64,000 bases of DNA from positions 1-64,000 of the forward strand of contig CALSSE010000007.1 of NCBI GenBank assembly GCA_943788935.1, written 5' to 3'. Under the pieces are notes generated by a model. That model was not told where the DNA came from. It did no database searches and saw only the letters and a program-made list of their open reading frames with translations. Position numbers and translations under genes: made by a program. Positions 24,929-33,973 of the stretch are shown piece by piece (the stretch's first letter is position 1; each line of letters starts with the position of its first letter). The stretch is from an uncultured bacterium (GTDB taxonomy: Bacteria; Myxococcota_A; Bradymonadia; UBA7976; VGTA01).

Positions 24929-26197
24929 TTATTTCTTCTTTTTACGCTGTTTCGCTCGCCGATTCTTCCTTTTGCGCTTCCTCTCTGCTCTCTGCTTCTT
25001 ACGCTTAATATATCGATCTCTCTGCTTCTTAAAACTTTTGTAATGACGTTTCAAATTACGCTGAATCGACCGAATCATACCCGCTTGGCTCTTGCGTGCT
25101 CGCCCGCGCTGTTCTTGAGAGACTCCTCGTTTGTAGGAAGCAGATTCACCGGACCCAGAGGAGTCAACCCAAAAAGCTTGGTGGTCATCGCGACCAACGT
25201 CTAAATGAACGAAGCGAGTATTGGGGTAATAGCCGATTCCGGTGAGGGGGAAAGTGCGTTTACAGTATTCCCACACCTCTTTAGCCTTCACGCCAGGCAC
25301 CTTAAAGTCTACGGCATGACCGTTATGATGTCGGCTGGTCTTTCGCTCATGGGCCCTTAGTCCGCTGACAATATGGATTTCGGAGTCGAAGTGGTGACCG
25401 ATCAGATAGAGATACCAAAGTAAACGATCTTGAACATAGCAATCATACATTCGCCAGCTCGCCCGACCGCTATACTCAAAGTTGAATGAAAAGCCTTTTT
25501 TACATCTCTTTTTAGCTCTCCAATCGCCTAGGAGTTCTAGTAAGACCTCTCGCGCTTCGGGGATAATACGTCTCTCTTCATCGATTAACTTGAGCTTACG
25601 GTGACGCTGACCACGATTGATATGATAGAGGCTAATGTGACCCCGCTCTATCTTGCAGTGCTTTTTGCCCTTGTTGATGCCTCGACGGCATTTCTGAGGC
25701 TTTTTTTTCTTTGTTTTTTTCTTTGCCTTTGCCTTCTCTGTCTTATCCTCTGAGTCTTCGGTGCTCTTAAGTTTGGACTCCGATTGTTGACTTGAGCCCG
25801 ATTTCTTAGATAACTCCTCCTTTAGTGTGTGAGATTGCTCCTGGTTGACCCCTTGGTCAACCCCACCATCAGTCGATTTCTGTCCTTGATCGACCCCATC
25901 ATCAGACGCTCCTTGATCATTACGATTGATTTGATCTTGTGTTAAAGGTTGCTTTTCCCTGCTGCTCGCCGGTTGAGTATGATGTGATAATCCCTGTTCA
26001 CTCTCTCTACAGGCGATTGCTGATAGACAGATCATACATACATAGGCAGAACGCCATACAGACAGGCGTTTCTTTACACAAGTATTTGAAATTATTGTAT
26101 TTCCCAAGGACCTGTTGCCGACCTTTGAAATGTGTTCAAAGTTGATTGAAACACTTGAAAATTTGCTGAGGAAACGTAAGATCAGATCTTGTCTCAA
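24929..26197 (-). CDS. DUF882/M15-like peptidase lipoprotein
   Basis: The catalytic region (about residues 235-345) matches DUF882/YcbK peptidases, zinc enzymes related to M15 D,D-carboxypeptidases and the MepK murein endopeptidase: IVSGLRAHE, SRHHNGHAVDFKVPG, and FVHLDVG supply the His/Asp zinc ligands. A lipobox, LSAIAC, occurs near residue 63, so the TTG at 26197 (good GGGGAG site) may be too far upstream; a later TTG or other start could be real. Before the domain lies an acidic, Gln/Ser-rich linker; after it a strongly basic Lys/Arg tail. Anchored in the envelope, it probably trims peptidoglycan. It diverges from dnaN. Confidence 0.78.
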   Translation of the reverse strand: MRQDLILRFLSKFSSVSINFEHISKVGNRSLGNTIISNTCVKKRLSVWRSAYVCMICLSAIACRESEQGLSHHTQPASSREKQPLTQDQINRNDQGASDDGVDQGQKSTDGGVDQGVNQEQSHTLKEELSKKSGSSQQSESKLKSTEDSEDKTEKAKAKKKTKKKKPQKCRRGINKGKKHCKIERGHISLYHINRGQRHRKLKLIDEERRIIPEAREVLLELLGDWRAKKRCKKGFSFNFEYSGRASWRMYDCYVQDRLLWYLYLIGHHFDSEIHIVSGLRAHERKTSRHHNGHAVDFKVPGVKAKEVWEYCKRTFPLTGIGYYPNTRFVHLDVGRDDHQAFWVDSSGSGESASYKRGVSQEQRGRARKSQAGMIRSIQRNLKRHYKSFKKQRDRYIKRKKQRAERKRKRKNRRAKQRKKKK

Positions 26198-26249
26198 AAA
26201 AGACTCCCCTCGAAGTAAAATCTGTTATTTAGACCATTATTATAGTCAT

Positions 26250-26253
26250 GGAG
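26250..26253 (+). promoter_or_regulatory. Ribosome binding site deciding the dnaN start
   Basis: GGAG with a six-base spacer before the ATG at 26260. It overlaps the alternative upstream ATG (26248), which makes that codon an unlikely start. Confidence 0.65.
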
Positions 26254-26259
26254 ATTAAT

Positions 26260-27387
26260 ATGAAGTTGATTGTCGCTTGTTCTGAATTTTCAAATATGCT
26301 CTCACGGTTGCAAGGATTTTTGGGAAAAAGTCAACTGTCACCGATCTTATCTAATGTTCTCATCGAGGCGGATGAGTCAGGTCTCTTGACGCTCTCTGCG
26401 ACTGACACGGAGATCTCCTTTCAAGGACAGGTCAAAGCGCAAGTCACCGAGAGAGGCTCGACTACCGTTGATGGTAAACGACTCTTAGCGATGGTCCGTC
26501 AGTTCCCTGCCCCTGAAGTCGCGATGAGTATGGAGGGGAACGATGAATTATCTCTCGTTTCAGGTCGAAGCCAGATGTCATTACTAGGAATTAATGCAGG
26601 TGAATTCCCTCAACTGACCATGGAGGGACAAGAGCTGTTTAAAGTTCGAGGAGGAGTCCTCACGGACCTCTTCGAGCGGACCTTTTTCTCTATCAGTACT
26701 AGCACTGATGAAACGAGACCACAGCTTACCGGAGCCTGTGTCATCTCTAAAGGTGATGGCATCATCCGAGTTGTCTCGACCGATGGACATCGCTTGAGCA
26801 TGGCTGAGCGTTATGCTGGTGTTGAAGGGGCCGCACCACTTCCTGAATTTGCGGGGAAAATTGTCCCCCGCAAGGCGGTTTTGGAGCTGCGTAAACTAGT
26901 CGATGAATATCCAGAGGTAGAGCTAGGGATAGATGAGCAAAACCTCACGGTGAAGACCGAAGATTTCTCAATCAATATACGACTGATCGTCCATCAGTTC
27001 CCCCCTTATGAAGCAGTTATCCCTAAGTCGAACGACAACATATATACCTTTGACCGGCAGGAACTACTCAGCACCCTCAAGAGAATGGGGCTTGTAGGAG
27101 AAGAGAAGCTCCATGGTGTTAAGCTCGACTTTGGGGGGGGGGAGGTGGAAATCGAGAGTAAGAATAATAATTTAGGTCAAGTCGTTGAGCGCCTTAGTTG
27201 TGCTGAGGGGAGCTCAGAACAAGAGTTGATCGTCGCCTTCGGTGTACATTATATGATCGATGTCCTTAACGTGATCAATGGAGCAGAGGTGCAAATTTGT
27301 CTCGATCATAATGATTCGACACCGGGCCTGTTCAGAGATCCCGAGTTTGAACAAGATGTCTTTGTAGTGATGCCTAAACGCCTCTAA
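26260..27387 (+). CDS. dnaN: DNA polymerase III beta sliding clamp
   Basis: Ring-shaped processivity clamp of replication. The 375 residues are normal length, with the three-domain layout and typical segments such as SPILSNVLIEA (about 28-38), TTVDGKRLLAMVRQFP, VVSTDGHRLSMAE near 170 and the C-terminal VVMPKRL. I choose the ATG at 26260 because GGAG lies six bases upstream; an ATG at 26248 has no such site. recF follows after 366 bp. dnaA, often next to dnaN, is not in the window, and no DnaA boxes were seen. Confidence 0.96.
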   Translation: MKLIVACSEFSNMLSRLQGFLGKSQLSPILSNVLIEADESGLLTLSATDTEISFQGQVKAQVTERGSTTVDGKRLLAMVRQFPAPEVAMSMEGNDELSLVSGRSQMSLLGINAGEFPQLTMEGQELFKVRGGVLTDLFERTFFSISTSTDETRPQLTGACVISKGDGIIRVVSTDGHRLSMAERYAGVEGAAPLPEFAGKIVPRKAVLELRKLVDEYPEVELGIDEQNLTVKTEDFSINIRLIVHQFPPYEAVIPKSNDNIYTFDRQELLSTLKRMGLVGEEKLHGVKLDFGGGEVEIESKNNNLGQVVERLSCAEGSSEQELIVAFGVHYMIDVLNVINGAEVQICLDHNDSTPGLFRDPEFEQDVFVVMPKRL

Positions 27388-27753
27388 GAAGGTCTTGTGG
27401 TGATCTTTGAGCTGTTCTCTCTTGGGAAAATAATTACTAAGACTCTAGAAAACCAAGACTTTATTTTGAGCTCGCCGAAAAGATGATAAAAGGGACTTGA
27501 CCTCTCGGTGAGTTCGCTTACAACACTCACTCTTGTTGTCATGAGATCAGTCTCTTGATTTCAGGAGTATAAATCGCCTCAGTTGGACAGTCCTCCGAGA
27601 GGGCACAAAGACTCTAAGCCCTAGTCTTGGCTAGTTAAGTTCAGACGACTCAGTTAACTTGAGTCTCTATTAATGTTCAGCCTGATGACGCTCTCTAACT
27701 ATCACTCTGTTTTATCTCCCTTCGTGGTTTGATGACCACACTTTCAAGGATCT
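27388..27753. other. Intergenic region between dnaN and recF
   Basis: No gene or RNA structure is evident in these 366 bp. A possible promoter is TTGACC (27497-27502) and TACAAC (27519-27524) with a 16-bp spacer, pointing toward recF. An unusually long gap for a normally tight pair; I saw no TTATnCACA-like DnaA boxes. Confidence 0.35.
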
Positions 27754-28863
27754 GTGTTGAGACTCACTCATATTGCGCTTGATCGGTATCGAAATATTCG
27801 CAGCGCTCAGCTCGAGTTTCATCCACGATTTAACTTGATCGTCGGTGAGAATGGCCAAGGTAAAACTAACCTCCTTAGCTCTATATATTGGCTATCTACG
27901 TTGACTCCGCTGAGGAGTGGGAGACTCAAAAACTTAATCACCTGGGGAGAGAGAGAGACCTCGGTAAAGGGACGCAGTGAGGTGAGTAGCCTCTACCATG
28001 AGATTGAGGTGAAGACTAACGGTGAGCGGACTTTCCCATTCAGAGAGGGTCATCCGCGTAAGAATAGAGAATATTTCGGAGCGCTCTCAGTCGTCTCTTT
28101 TACTCCCAATGATCTAGATCTCGTTCGCGGTCAGCCTGAAGTGAGACGGAAATTTCTTGATAGAGCGATCTTTAATGAGCAAAGTGCTCATCTAGAAGCT
28201 GTATTACGATATCAGAAGGCCTTATCAAGGCGAAACACCTTCCTCAAAGAGCGAAAGAGTGAACAGCTCATTCGAGCTTATGAGGCGACCCTCGCTGAAG
28301 TGGGAGCGCGCTTAATTATGGCGCGAGCCTCTTATGTTCATAGCCTATCAAGCGTATACAGCAATATCCTTCATGGGATCGGTAATTTTAGTGGGACGCT
28401 CTCCTACAAACTTGGTGTTCCGGTCGTTGACCCTCTCTCGAGCACGCCACAAGTGATCCAACAGCAGCTGATGAGCTATTGGAGTCAACATCGTGAGAGT
28501 GATATTCAAAGAGGATTTACTCAGAGAGGGCCCCACAATGATGACTTGAGCTTGCGTCTTTTAGATCGTTCGGCGAGAGACTTTGCGAGTCAGGGTCAAC
28601 AACGAGCGATCGTATTAGCGCTCAAAATTGCTCAGATAGAGAGTCTTAGTGAGAGGCTACAGTCACGACCAATCCTTCTGTTGGATGATGTCTCGTCAGA
28701 GCTTGATCGAGGGAGAGCGACTCAGCTCTTCGATTTTTTGAGGCGATTCGATGGGCAGGTGTTTCTCACCACAACTCACGAAGACTACGTACCGGTGATC
28801 AATGACCGAAAGCTATGGCGAATCGTAGCAGGTCAAGTCTCAGAAGTTAGCGCTAGAATCTAA
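27754..28863 (+). CDS. recF: DNA replication and repair protein RecF
   Basis: SMC-like ATPase that helps load RecA at single-strand gaps. The 369 residues have Walker A GENGQGKTNLL (about 31-41), the ABC-type signature region SQGQQRAIVLALKIAQ near 280 and Walker B PILLLDDVSSELD near 310. The start is a GTG with AAGGA three bases upstream. The gene stands downstream of dnaN, as in many bacteria. All key motifs are intact. Confidence 0.96.
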   Translation: MLRLTHIALDRYRNIRSAQLEFHPRFNLIVGENGQGKTNLLSSIYWLSTLTPLRSGRLKNLITWGERETSVKGRSEVSSLYHEIEVKTNGERTFPFREGHPRKNREYFGALSVVSFTPNDLDLVRGQPEVRRKFLDRAIFNEQSAHLEAVLRYQKALSRRNTFLKERKSEQLIRAYEATLAEVGARLIMARASYVHSLSSVYSNILHGIGNFSGTLSYKLGVPVVDPLSSTPQVIQQQLMSYWSQHRESDIQRGFTQRGPHNDDLSLRLLDRSARDFASQGQQRAIVLALKIAQIESLSERLQSRPILLLDDVSSELDRGRATQLFDFLRRFDGQVFLTTTHEDYVPVINDRKLWRIVAGQVSEVSARI

Positions 28864-29040
28864 GGGACCACGATTCAAGCAGTTTCCCATATACTTTTAA
28901 GATCGAGCGCTATGTTTATATGTCACGCATTGTATTTTTGGCAAAGTCGGTCTACAAAGAGGCACACTCTTCTTTGCACGATCAAATATAATCAAGAGAT
29001 CAAGTGATGATAACCCTAACCTCTGTAGAAGTGAGGTGAC

Positions 29041-30333
29041 ATGAATATGGAAAAGTTTGTCATCGAGGGGGGCTACCCTCTGAGCGGTGAGTTAACCCCA
29101 AGCGGTAATAAGAATGAAGCCTTGCCGGTGCTCGCTGCCTCTTTCTTGTCAGATGAGGTCATTCACTATAAAAATGTCCCTAGAATCCGAGATGTGGAGG
29201 TGCTCTGTCAGATCATCGTCTCCATGGGAGGGACAGTGGATTGGCTAGGTCACAATGAGGTGAAAATTTGCTGCAAAGGGGTCAATAGCGGACATCTTGA
29301 CCCCGCTCTATGCCAGCGTATTCGCGCATCCATCCTCTTAGCGGGTCCCCTCTTAGCGCGAGTGGGTGAAGTGAGGCTTCCACCGCCAGGCGGTGATGTT
29401 ATCGGACGTCGGCGTCTTGACACTCACTTTCATGCCCTTGAGGCTTTGGGAGCGAGAGTCTCGGTCCGTGATGTCTATGAGCTTAGTGCTCATAAGCTAA
29501 CTGGCGCCGATATCTTCCTAGATGAGGCTTCGGTGACCGCGACTGAGAACGCCATTATGGCAGCAGCTACAGCCACCGGGACGACGATCATACGTAACGC
29601 TGCTTGTGAGCCACATGTATGCGCATTAGCGAGGCTCTTAAATAAGATGGGAGCTCAGATCTCTGGGATCGGTTCAAACCAACTTGTGATTGAGGGGGTT
29701 GATCGACTGGGGGGAGCCGAGCATGAGATCGAGAGTGATTATTTAGAGATTGGGAGCTTCGTTGGTCTGGCAGCGGTGACCGGAGGGGCCTTAACGGTCA
29801 ATCGCATTAAGCCAGAGTCATTGAGGATGATTCGAATGGTCTTTGAGAGGCTAGGAATATATACTCAAATTAGTGGAGATCAGCTCTTTGTGCCCGCTCA
29901 TCAGCCTCTAAAGATTAGGCCTGACTACCATAATCATGTGCCTAAGGTCGATAATGCGATCTGGCCAGCCTTTCCCACCGATCTTATGAGTATCGCCATC
30001 ACCATCGCGACTCAATGTCAAGGTACAGTGCTCTTCTTTGAGAAGATGTTTGAGGGCCGAATGTTTTTTGTAGATCACTTACAAGCGATGGGAGCTCAGA
30101 TCATATTATGTGATCCACATCGGGTGGTTGTGGTCGGTAAGCAACAGTTGAGGGGCGCTAAGGTTCAGAGTCCCGATGTGAGAGCAGGTATGGCGCTATT
30201 GATCGCAGGCTTGTGCGCTAATGGAACGACAGAGATCTATAACATTCACCAGATTGATCGCGGTTATGAGCGAGTAGATGAGAAGCTAAGAGCCCTCGGC
30301 GCTCAAATACAGAGACTCCCAGCGATGAAGTGA
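29041..30333 (+). CDS. murA: UDP-GlcNAc enolpyruvyltransferase with Asp in place of the active-site Cys
   Basis: First committed enzyme of peptidoglycan synthesis. The 430 residues show the family start [12 protein letters not shown] (about 23-34), [13 protein letters not shown] and the end [23 protein letters not shown]. The catalytic loop reads [13 protein letters not shown]119 (GAT at 29395-29397) occupies the position of Cys115 in E. coli MurA. The same Cys-to-Asp change occurs naturally in mycobacteria, Chlamydia and Borrelia and makes the enzyme insensitive to fosfomycin; insensitivity here is inferred. The ATG at 29041 follows GAGGTGAC. The gene lies 104 bp before prfA. Confidence 0.96.
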   Translation: MNMEKFVIEGGYPLSGELTPSGNKNEALPVLAASFLSDEVIHYKNVPRIRDVEVLCQIIVSMGGTVDWLGHNEVKICCKGVNSGHLDPALCQRIRASILLAGPLLARVGEVRLPPPGGDVIGRRRLDTHFHALEALGARVSVRDVYELSAHKLTGADIFLDEASVTATENAIMAAATATGTTIIRNAACEPHVCALARLLNKMGAQISGIGSNQLVIEGVDRLGGAEHEIESDYLEIGSFVGLAAVTGGALTVNRIKPESLRMIRMVFERLGIYTQISGDQLFVPAHQPLKIRPDYHNHVPKVDNAIWPAFPTDLMSIAITIATQCQGTVLFFEKMFEGRMFFVDHLQAMGAQIILCDPHRVVVVGKQQLRGAKVQSPDVRAGMALLIAGLCANGTTEIYNIHQIDRGYERVDEKLRALGAQIQRLPAMK

Positions 30334-30342
30334 GCGGCGAGC

Positions 30343-30360
30343 GCCCTCTCCTCTGAGGGC
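30343..30360 (+). terminator. GC-rich hairpin after murA, no T-tract
   Basis: GCCCTC (30343-30348) pairs with GAGGGC (30355-30360) around a six-base loop. It lies ten bases after the murA stop. No U-run follows, so intrinsic termination is doubtful; it may simply separate murA from prfA. Confidence 0.25.
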
Positions 30361-30437
30361 TCTGAGATTGAAGAGAGAGGAGCTCACTGTGTGAGTCTCC
30401 ACTAGAGATGCGCGCCCCGAGAGAGAGAGACCATTCT

Positions 30438-31514
30438 ATGAGAGAGAAACTCGAATCATTGTGTCGTCGCTTTGATGAGCTGACCGCTCGTATGAGCGAT
30501 CCATCTATTTATGACGACATGGTCGCTTATAAAAAGCTGACCAAGGAAGTCGCTCAGTTAGAGCCAATCGTTAAGACATGGCGTTGCCTAGAAGATCTAA
30601 GAGCTGAGTATGATGAAGCTCTCATGATGCTTGAGGAGCCTGATGAAGAGCTGCGTGAGCTCGCTAAAGAGGAGCTGAAGACGGTCGGGAGGGAGAGGGA
30701 GAGACTCGAGGCAGATCTGCAGATTTTACTGCTTCCCCGTGATCCTAATGATGATAAGAATGTGATCTTAGAGATCCGTGCAGGTGCGGGGGGAGAAGAG
30801 GCGGCTCTATTCGCCTCTGATCTGTTCCGAATGTACTCTCGATTTGCTGAGAAGCAGAAGTGGCGCGTAGAGATGCTCTCTTTCAATGAGAGTGATAACG
30901 GGGGGTATAAGGAGGTGATCGCTAATTTATGCGGTGATCAAGTGTATAGCGTACTCAAATTTGAGGGAGGCGTTCATCGAGTACAGCGAGTTCCCGCCAC
31001 TGAGAGTCAGGGACGTATTCATACCTCTACATGTACGGTGGCGGTGATGGTGGAAGCTGAGGATGTAGAGCTTAATGTCCCTGACACAGAGCTGAGGATA
31101 GATACCTATAGAGCGAGCGGCGCTGGTGGACAGCATGTGAATCGAACCGAGAGTGCGATCCGTATCACTCATTTACCGACCGGTACTGTGGTCACTTGTC
31201 AGGATGAAAAGAGCCAACATAAGAACAAAGCGAGGGCGATGAAGGTACTCAAAGCTCGACTCCTCGATTTGGCTCAAGCGGCTCAACATGCGGAGCGCAC
31301 TGATGAGCGTCGAGCGATGGTAGGGACAGGAGATCGCTCAGAGAGAATTCGAACTTACAATTATCCGCAGGGTAGGGTTACGGATCATCGTATTGGCTTA
31401 ACCTTATATAAACTCTCTGATATTATTGATGGTAGCTTAGAGTCGGTGACTGATCCGTTGAGGGCTCATGTACAAGCGAGCTTGCTAGAAGAGCAGAAGC
31501 GAGATGTCATCTAG
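30438..31514 (+). CDS. prfA: Peptide chain release factor 1
   Basis: Reads UAA and UAG stop codons and triggers peptide release. The product from the ATG at 30438 is 358 residues. It holds the codon-reading PAT motif (186-188, in RVPATESQG) that marks RF1 rather than RF2, and the universal GGQ (230-232, in [11 protein letters not shown]). The start at 30438 matches the family N-terminus (a helical [12 protein letters not shown]); an upstream ATG at 30408 would add ten atypical residues. prmC/hemK, the usual partner that methylates the GGQ, is not next to it. Confidence 0.96.
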   Translation: MREKLESLCRRFDELTARMSDPSIYDDMVAYKKLTKEVAQLEPIVKTWRCLEDLRAEYDEALMMLEEPDEELRELAKEELKTVGRERERLEADLQILLLPRDPNDDKNVILEIRAGAGGEEAALFASDLFRMYSRFAEKQKWRVEMLSFNESDNGGYKEVIANLCGDQVYSVLKFEGGVHRVQRVPATESQGRIHTSTCTVAVMVEAEDVELNVPDTELRIDTYRASGAGGQHVNRTESAIRITHLPTGTVVTCQDEKSQHKNKARAMKVLKARLLDLAQAAQHAERTDERRAMVGTGDRSERIRTYNYPQGRVTDHRIGLTLYKLSDIIDGSLESVTDPLRAHVQASLLEEQKRDVI

Positions 31515-31538
31515 AGGCGTTCAGCGTCCATTCATAGT

Positions 31539-32039
31539 TCAGCTCTCTTCTTCTTGAGAGAGTGCCTCTTCAGTCAACGAGACTAACGCTTTCATGGCTT
31601 CATTGGCGATCTCTCTCAGAGTACGGACATCATGGTCATCTCGCGCTCGAGCGATTTGTCCCTCTATAGTCAACTCTTTGGCGTCGATGGGTGATCGAGT
31701 GAGCCAGCGACGCTGCGTGACATCATAGATCATGCGTTTGGCATCATAAGAGTAAGGCTTAGTGAGACCCGCGAGCGCTTTGCAGATCAGCTCATCACTC
31801 CATCCCGCTCGCTTCAAGGTCAGGAGGAAGACCAGCTCAGCCTCTTGTGGGGGTTCTAAGGCTAAGTTAAGATCGATCGAAAAGCTGAGCAGACCAAGCG
31901 CCGCGAGTCTCTCTAGCTCCTCCACAGAGACTCGCCACCGCTTGAGCAGATCGGTGACAGTCTGCTTAAAGAGGTGCATTTGGTCCTGCTGCCTAATCCT
32001 CGCCTGCGCGGATGAGGTGAGCTTACAGTAATCATGCAT
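31539..32039 (-). CDS. Small helical protein, function unknown
   Basis: A 166-residue, largely helical, soluble protein I do not recognise. The start has GGGAGAG about eight bases upstream. Its middle (RWRVSVEELERLAALGLL, then RAGWSDELICKALAGL) alternates like a helix-turn-helix or death-domain-type bundle, but no defined motif is clear. It ends 25 bp from the convergent prfA gene and lies 53 bp downstream of a small membrane protein gene on the same strand. Confidence 0.6.
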   Translation of the reverse strand: MHDYCKLTSSAQARIRQQDQMHLFKQTVTDLLKRWRVSVEELERLAALGLLSFSIDLNLALEPPQEAELVFLLTLKRAGWSDELICKALAGLTKPYSYDAKRMIYDVTQRRWLTRSPIDAKELTIEGQIARARDDHDVRTLREIANEAMKALVSLTEEALSQEEES

Positions 32040-32091
32040 AGTCTTACTCTCCCTTAGTGCCCAATAGATAATCAGAATACTCTCGGACTCA

Positions 32092-32553
32092 TTAACGATT
32101 GAGCGCCCGTCGTACTCTGCCTTCAGTGAAGGGGTGGGCGAGGATCGTTAATAGAGATAAAGTAGCGAATAGTGTTAACTCATACGGGTCATTCAGTATG
32201 TAGGAGATGTAAAAGCCGATGATCGTACAGCTCTCAGCGAGCGCCCAAGTGATGATGAATGTGATCTTTATATGCCCCTGTATATCACCGCTTAAAGGAG
32301 CCTCTTTTGCTCGATACGGCTTGAGCGCCCATTGGTTGAACACCATCGAGCCAAAACACAGACCTAGCCCTACAACAGAGAGCAGCATCTGCATTGATTC
32401 TGCCCCATTGTTCATTGTGGGAGCTCCTCCTTCTATCGGGAGCAGTATAAAGCCGACAATGATGAGTAGGCAGATAGAGCCTAAAAACGAGAGGTAGATC
32501 ATTTGAAGAGATGTCTTGCTCTCTTGGTACCAAGCGGGAGTTTTTGTTTTCAT
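32092..32553 (-). CDS. Four-TM membrane protein, function unknown
   Basis: A 153-residue integral membrane protein with four predicted helices (about 14-40, 54-77, 94-120, 126-142) and short loops. The third helix contains an acidic residue in WALAESCTIIGFY, faintly like rotor-ring subunits, but the rest does not fit that family. It ends with a basic tail. It lies in a minus-strand group between the helical protein gene and the multi-TM protein gene. Family unknown. Confidence 0.65.
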   Translation of the reverse strand: MKTKTPAWYQESKTSLQMIYLSFLGSICLLIIVGFILLPIEGGAPTMNNGAESMQMLLSVVGLGLCFGSMVFNQWALKPYRAKEAPLSGDIQGHIKITFIITWALAESCTIIGFYISYILNDPYELTLFATLSLLTILAHPFTEGRVRRALNR

Positions 32554-32643
32554 CTTTAGTCTTTAATTTTATGAGTGATCATAGGTGAAAGATTGATCGT
32601 TAGAACAGTCAGAGTCGACAGTCATTTGTTAATATACATCCTC

Positions 32644-33804
32644 TCACCTGTAAGTTCGAAACCAAAGCCACAACGGCGTCAACGCGTGGCTTAGACGCCA
32701 AGTCGCTTCTGGACCCCAGGTGATCATTCGGTCCAATAGCGAGGGAGCGGGTAGACCCATCGGACGGGCGAGGGCGGTTAAGCTACCCCAGATAATCATG
32801 TAGTATAACGCGCTTCTCCTTAATTCTCTCACCGGGAGCCAGATAAAGAGAGCAGCGATCAGGTCAAGTAAGCCTACAGTATAGAGGAAATAATGCGCGC
32901 TTGATTCGCTCACCTTCATAATGTTCATAGTCATGACTAAGAACTCTTGAGGCGTTGGTGAGATGTTGAGCGCATAGAGTCCATGTCCAATAAAACATAG
33001 GCTCAGTGTCGCTCTCAAGATTCGTTCTGCAGGCATCTCCCACTCTTGAGGAGTATAAGGGAGCATGAGCGCACAAGTTAGAGGGAGAGCGATATGTAGG
33101 GTGTGTTCTGAGAGGGTGGCCCAGCGATAATTACAAGCACTCCATAGAGAGAAGGTGTAGAACACTTGAAGGGCGGTCGCTAACCAACAGATTCTAGAGA
33201 AGAGCTTGGCGCTTCTCGGCGGCTCTGCGAGTCGCTGGGACTCAGTTATGGATGATTCTGTAGAAGGCAGAGGTACTTTCTTTCCCTCTTTGGTCTTTCT
33301 ATTTAGCGCCCTGCTTTGGAGCTCTAAGCTAGAGGCATGACCATGAGATCTCAATGATTGTGAGAGTCTACGAGGCGCATAGAGAGCTACCACACCTAAG
33401 ACTAGATAAGACCACATTAAGAAATTTTGTAGTGTCATCAACATCGACTCTACTCTTGGATCCGTTGAGTAGTCATACCAACTATCGCTGATGAGCCACG
33501 TGAAGAGGCTAGCGAGCTCTTCATCCCACCAAAGTGACCAATAAGGAGACTCGCCGCTCAGATGAGTTAAGCCCCGACCTAATAAACTCACTCCCAGAGT
33601 ATACAACAAGAGGGCGAGGTGAGGTCGAAGGCAGAATTCTAAGGGCTTTGATTTCGCGCTCAGTTTGCGATGTAAACGCCACTGTCTTCGCCATTCTTCT
33701 ATGACTTCTTTCCCTCTTTTAAACACATCTTTTACGCTCGTCTCTGGTAACAGGGACGAGGGTTTAGTGACCCATTTTTTTCGTTCTTGGGGAGTCTTTG
33801 GCAT
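32644..33804 (-). CDS. Multi-TM membrane protein, function unknown
   Basis: A 386-residue protein. After a basic cytoplasmic N-terminus of about 60 residues there are seven or eight hydrophobic segments, with a charged loop near 150-195. I recognise no transporter or enzyme signature. The start ATG at 33804 lacks a clear ribosome site. The gene diverges from the giant PKD protein gene across about 170 bp, and the two could share a regulatory region, but no functional link is visible. Confidence 0.65.
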   Translation of the reverse strand: MPKTPQERKKWVTKPSSLLPETSVKDVFKRGKEVIEEWRRQWRLHRKLSAKSKPLEFCLRPHLALLLYTLGVSLLGRGLTHLSGESPYWSLWWDEELASLFTWLISDSWYDYSTDPRVESMLMTLQNFLMWSYLVLGVVALYAPRRLSQSLRSHGHASSLELQSRALNRKTKEGKKVPLPSTESSITESQRLAEPPRSAKLFSRICWLATALQVFYTFSLWSACNYRWATLSEHTLHIALPLTCALMLPYTPQEWEMPAERILRATLSLCFIGHGLYALNISPTPQEFLVMTMNIMKVSESSAHYFLYTVGLLDLIAALFIWLPVRELRRSALYYMIIWGSLTALARPMGLPAPSLLDRMITWGPEATWRLSHALTPLWLWFRTYR

Positions 33805-33973
33805 ATGTTTATTTGGCTGTTTATTTAGGAGGGTCTTAGCGGTCGGTCAGTGAGTATATCTAATATTCAATTTGAGTTGAGCTTTGCAGATTAGTAGATG
33901 TCAGTCTATAACTCCACATAGTGAACTCCAAGTAATGATGATAATATATTAATTTTCAAAGGAGATTAGTGTT

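Noticed and set aside
31552..31572. CTCTC/GAGAG hairpin near the prfA end
   Set aside because: Weak five-base stem inside the 3' end of the convergent gene, with no T-run; not reported as a terminator.
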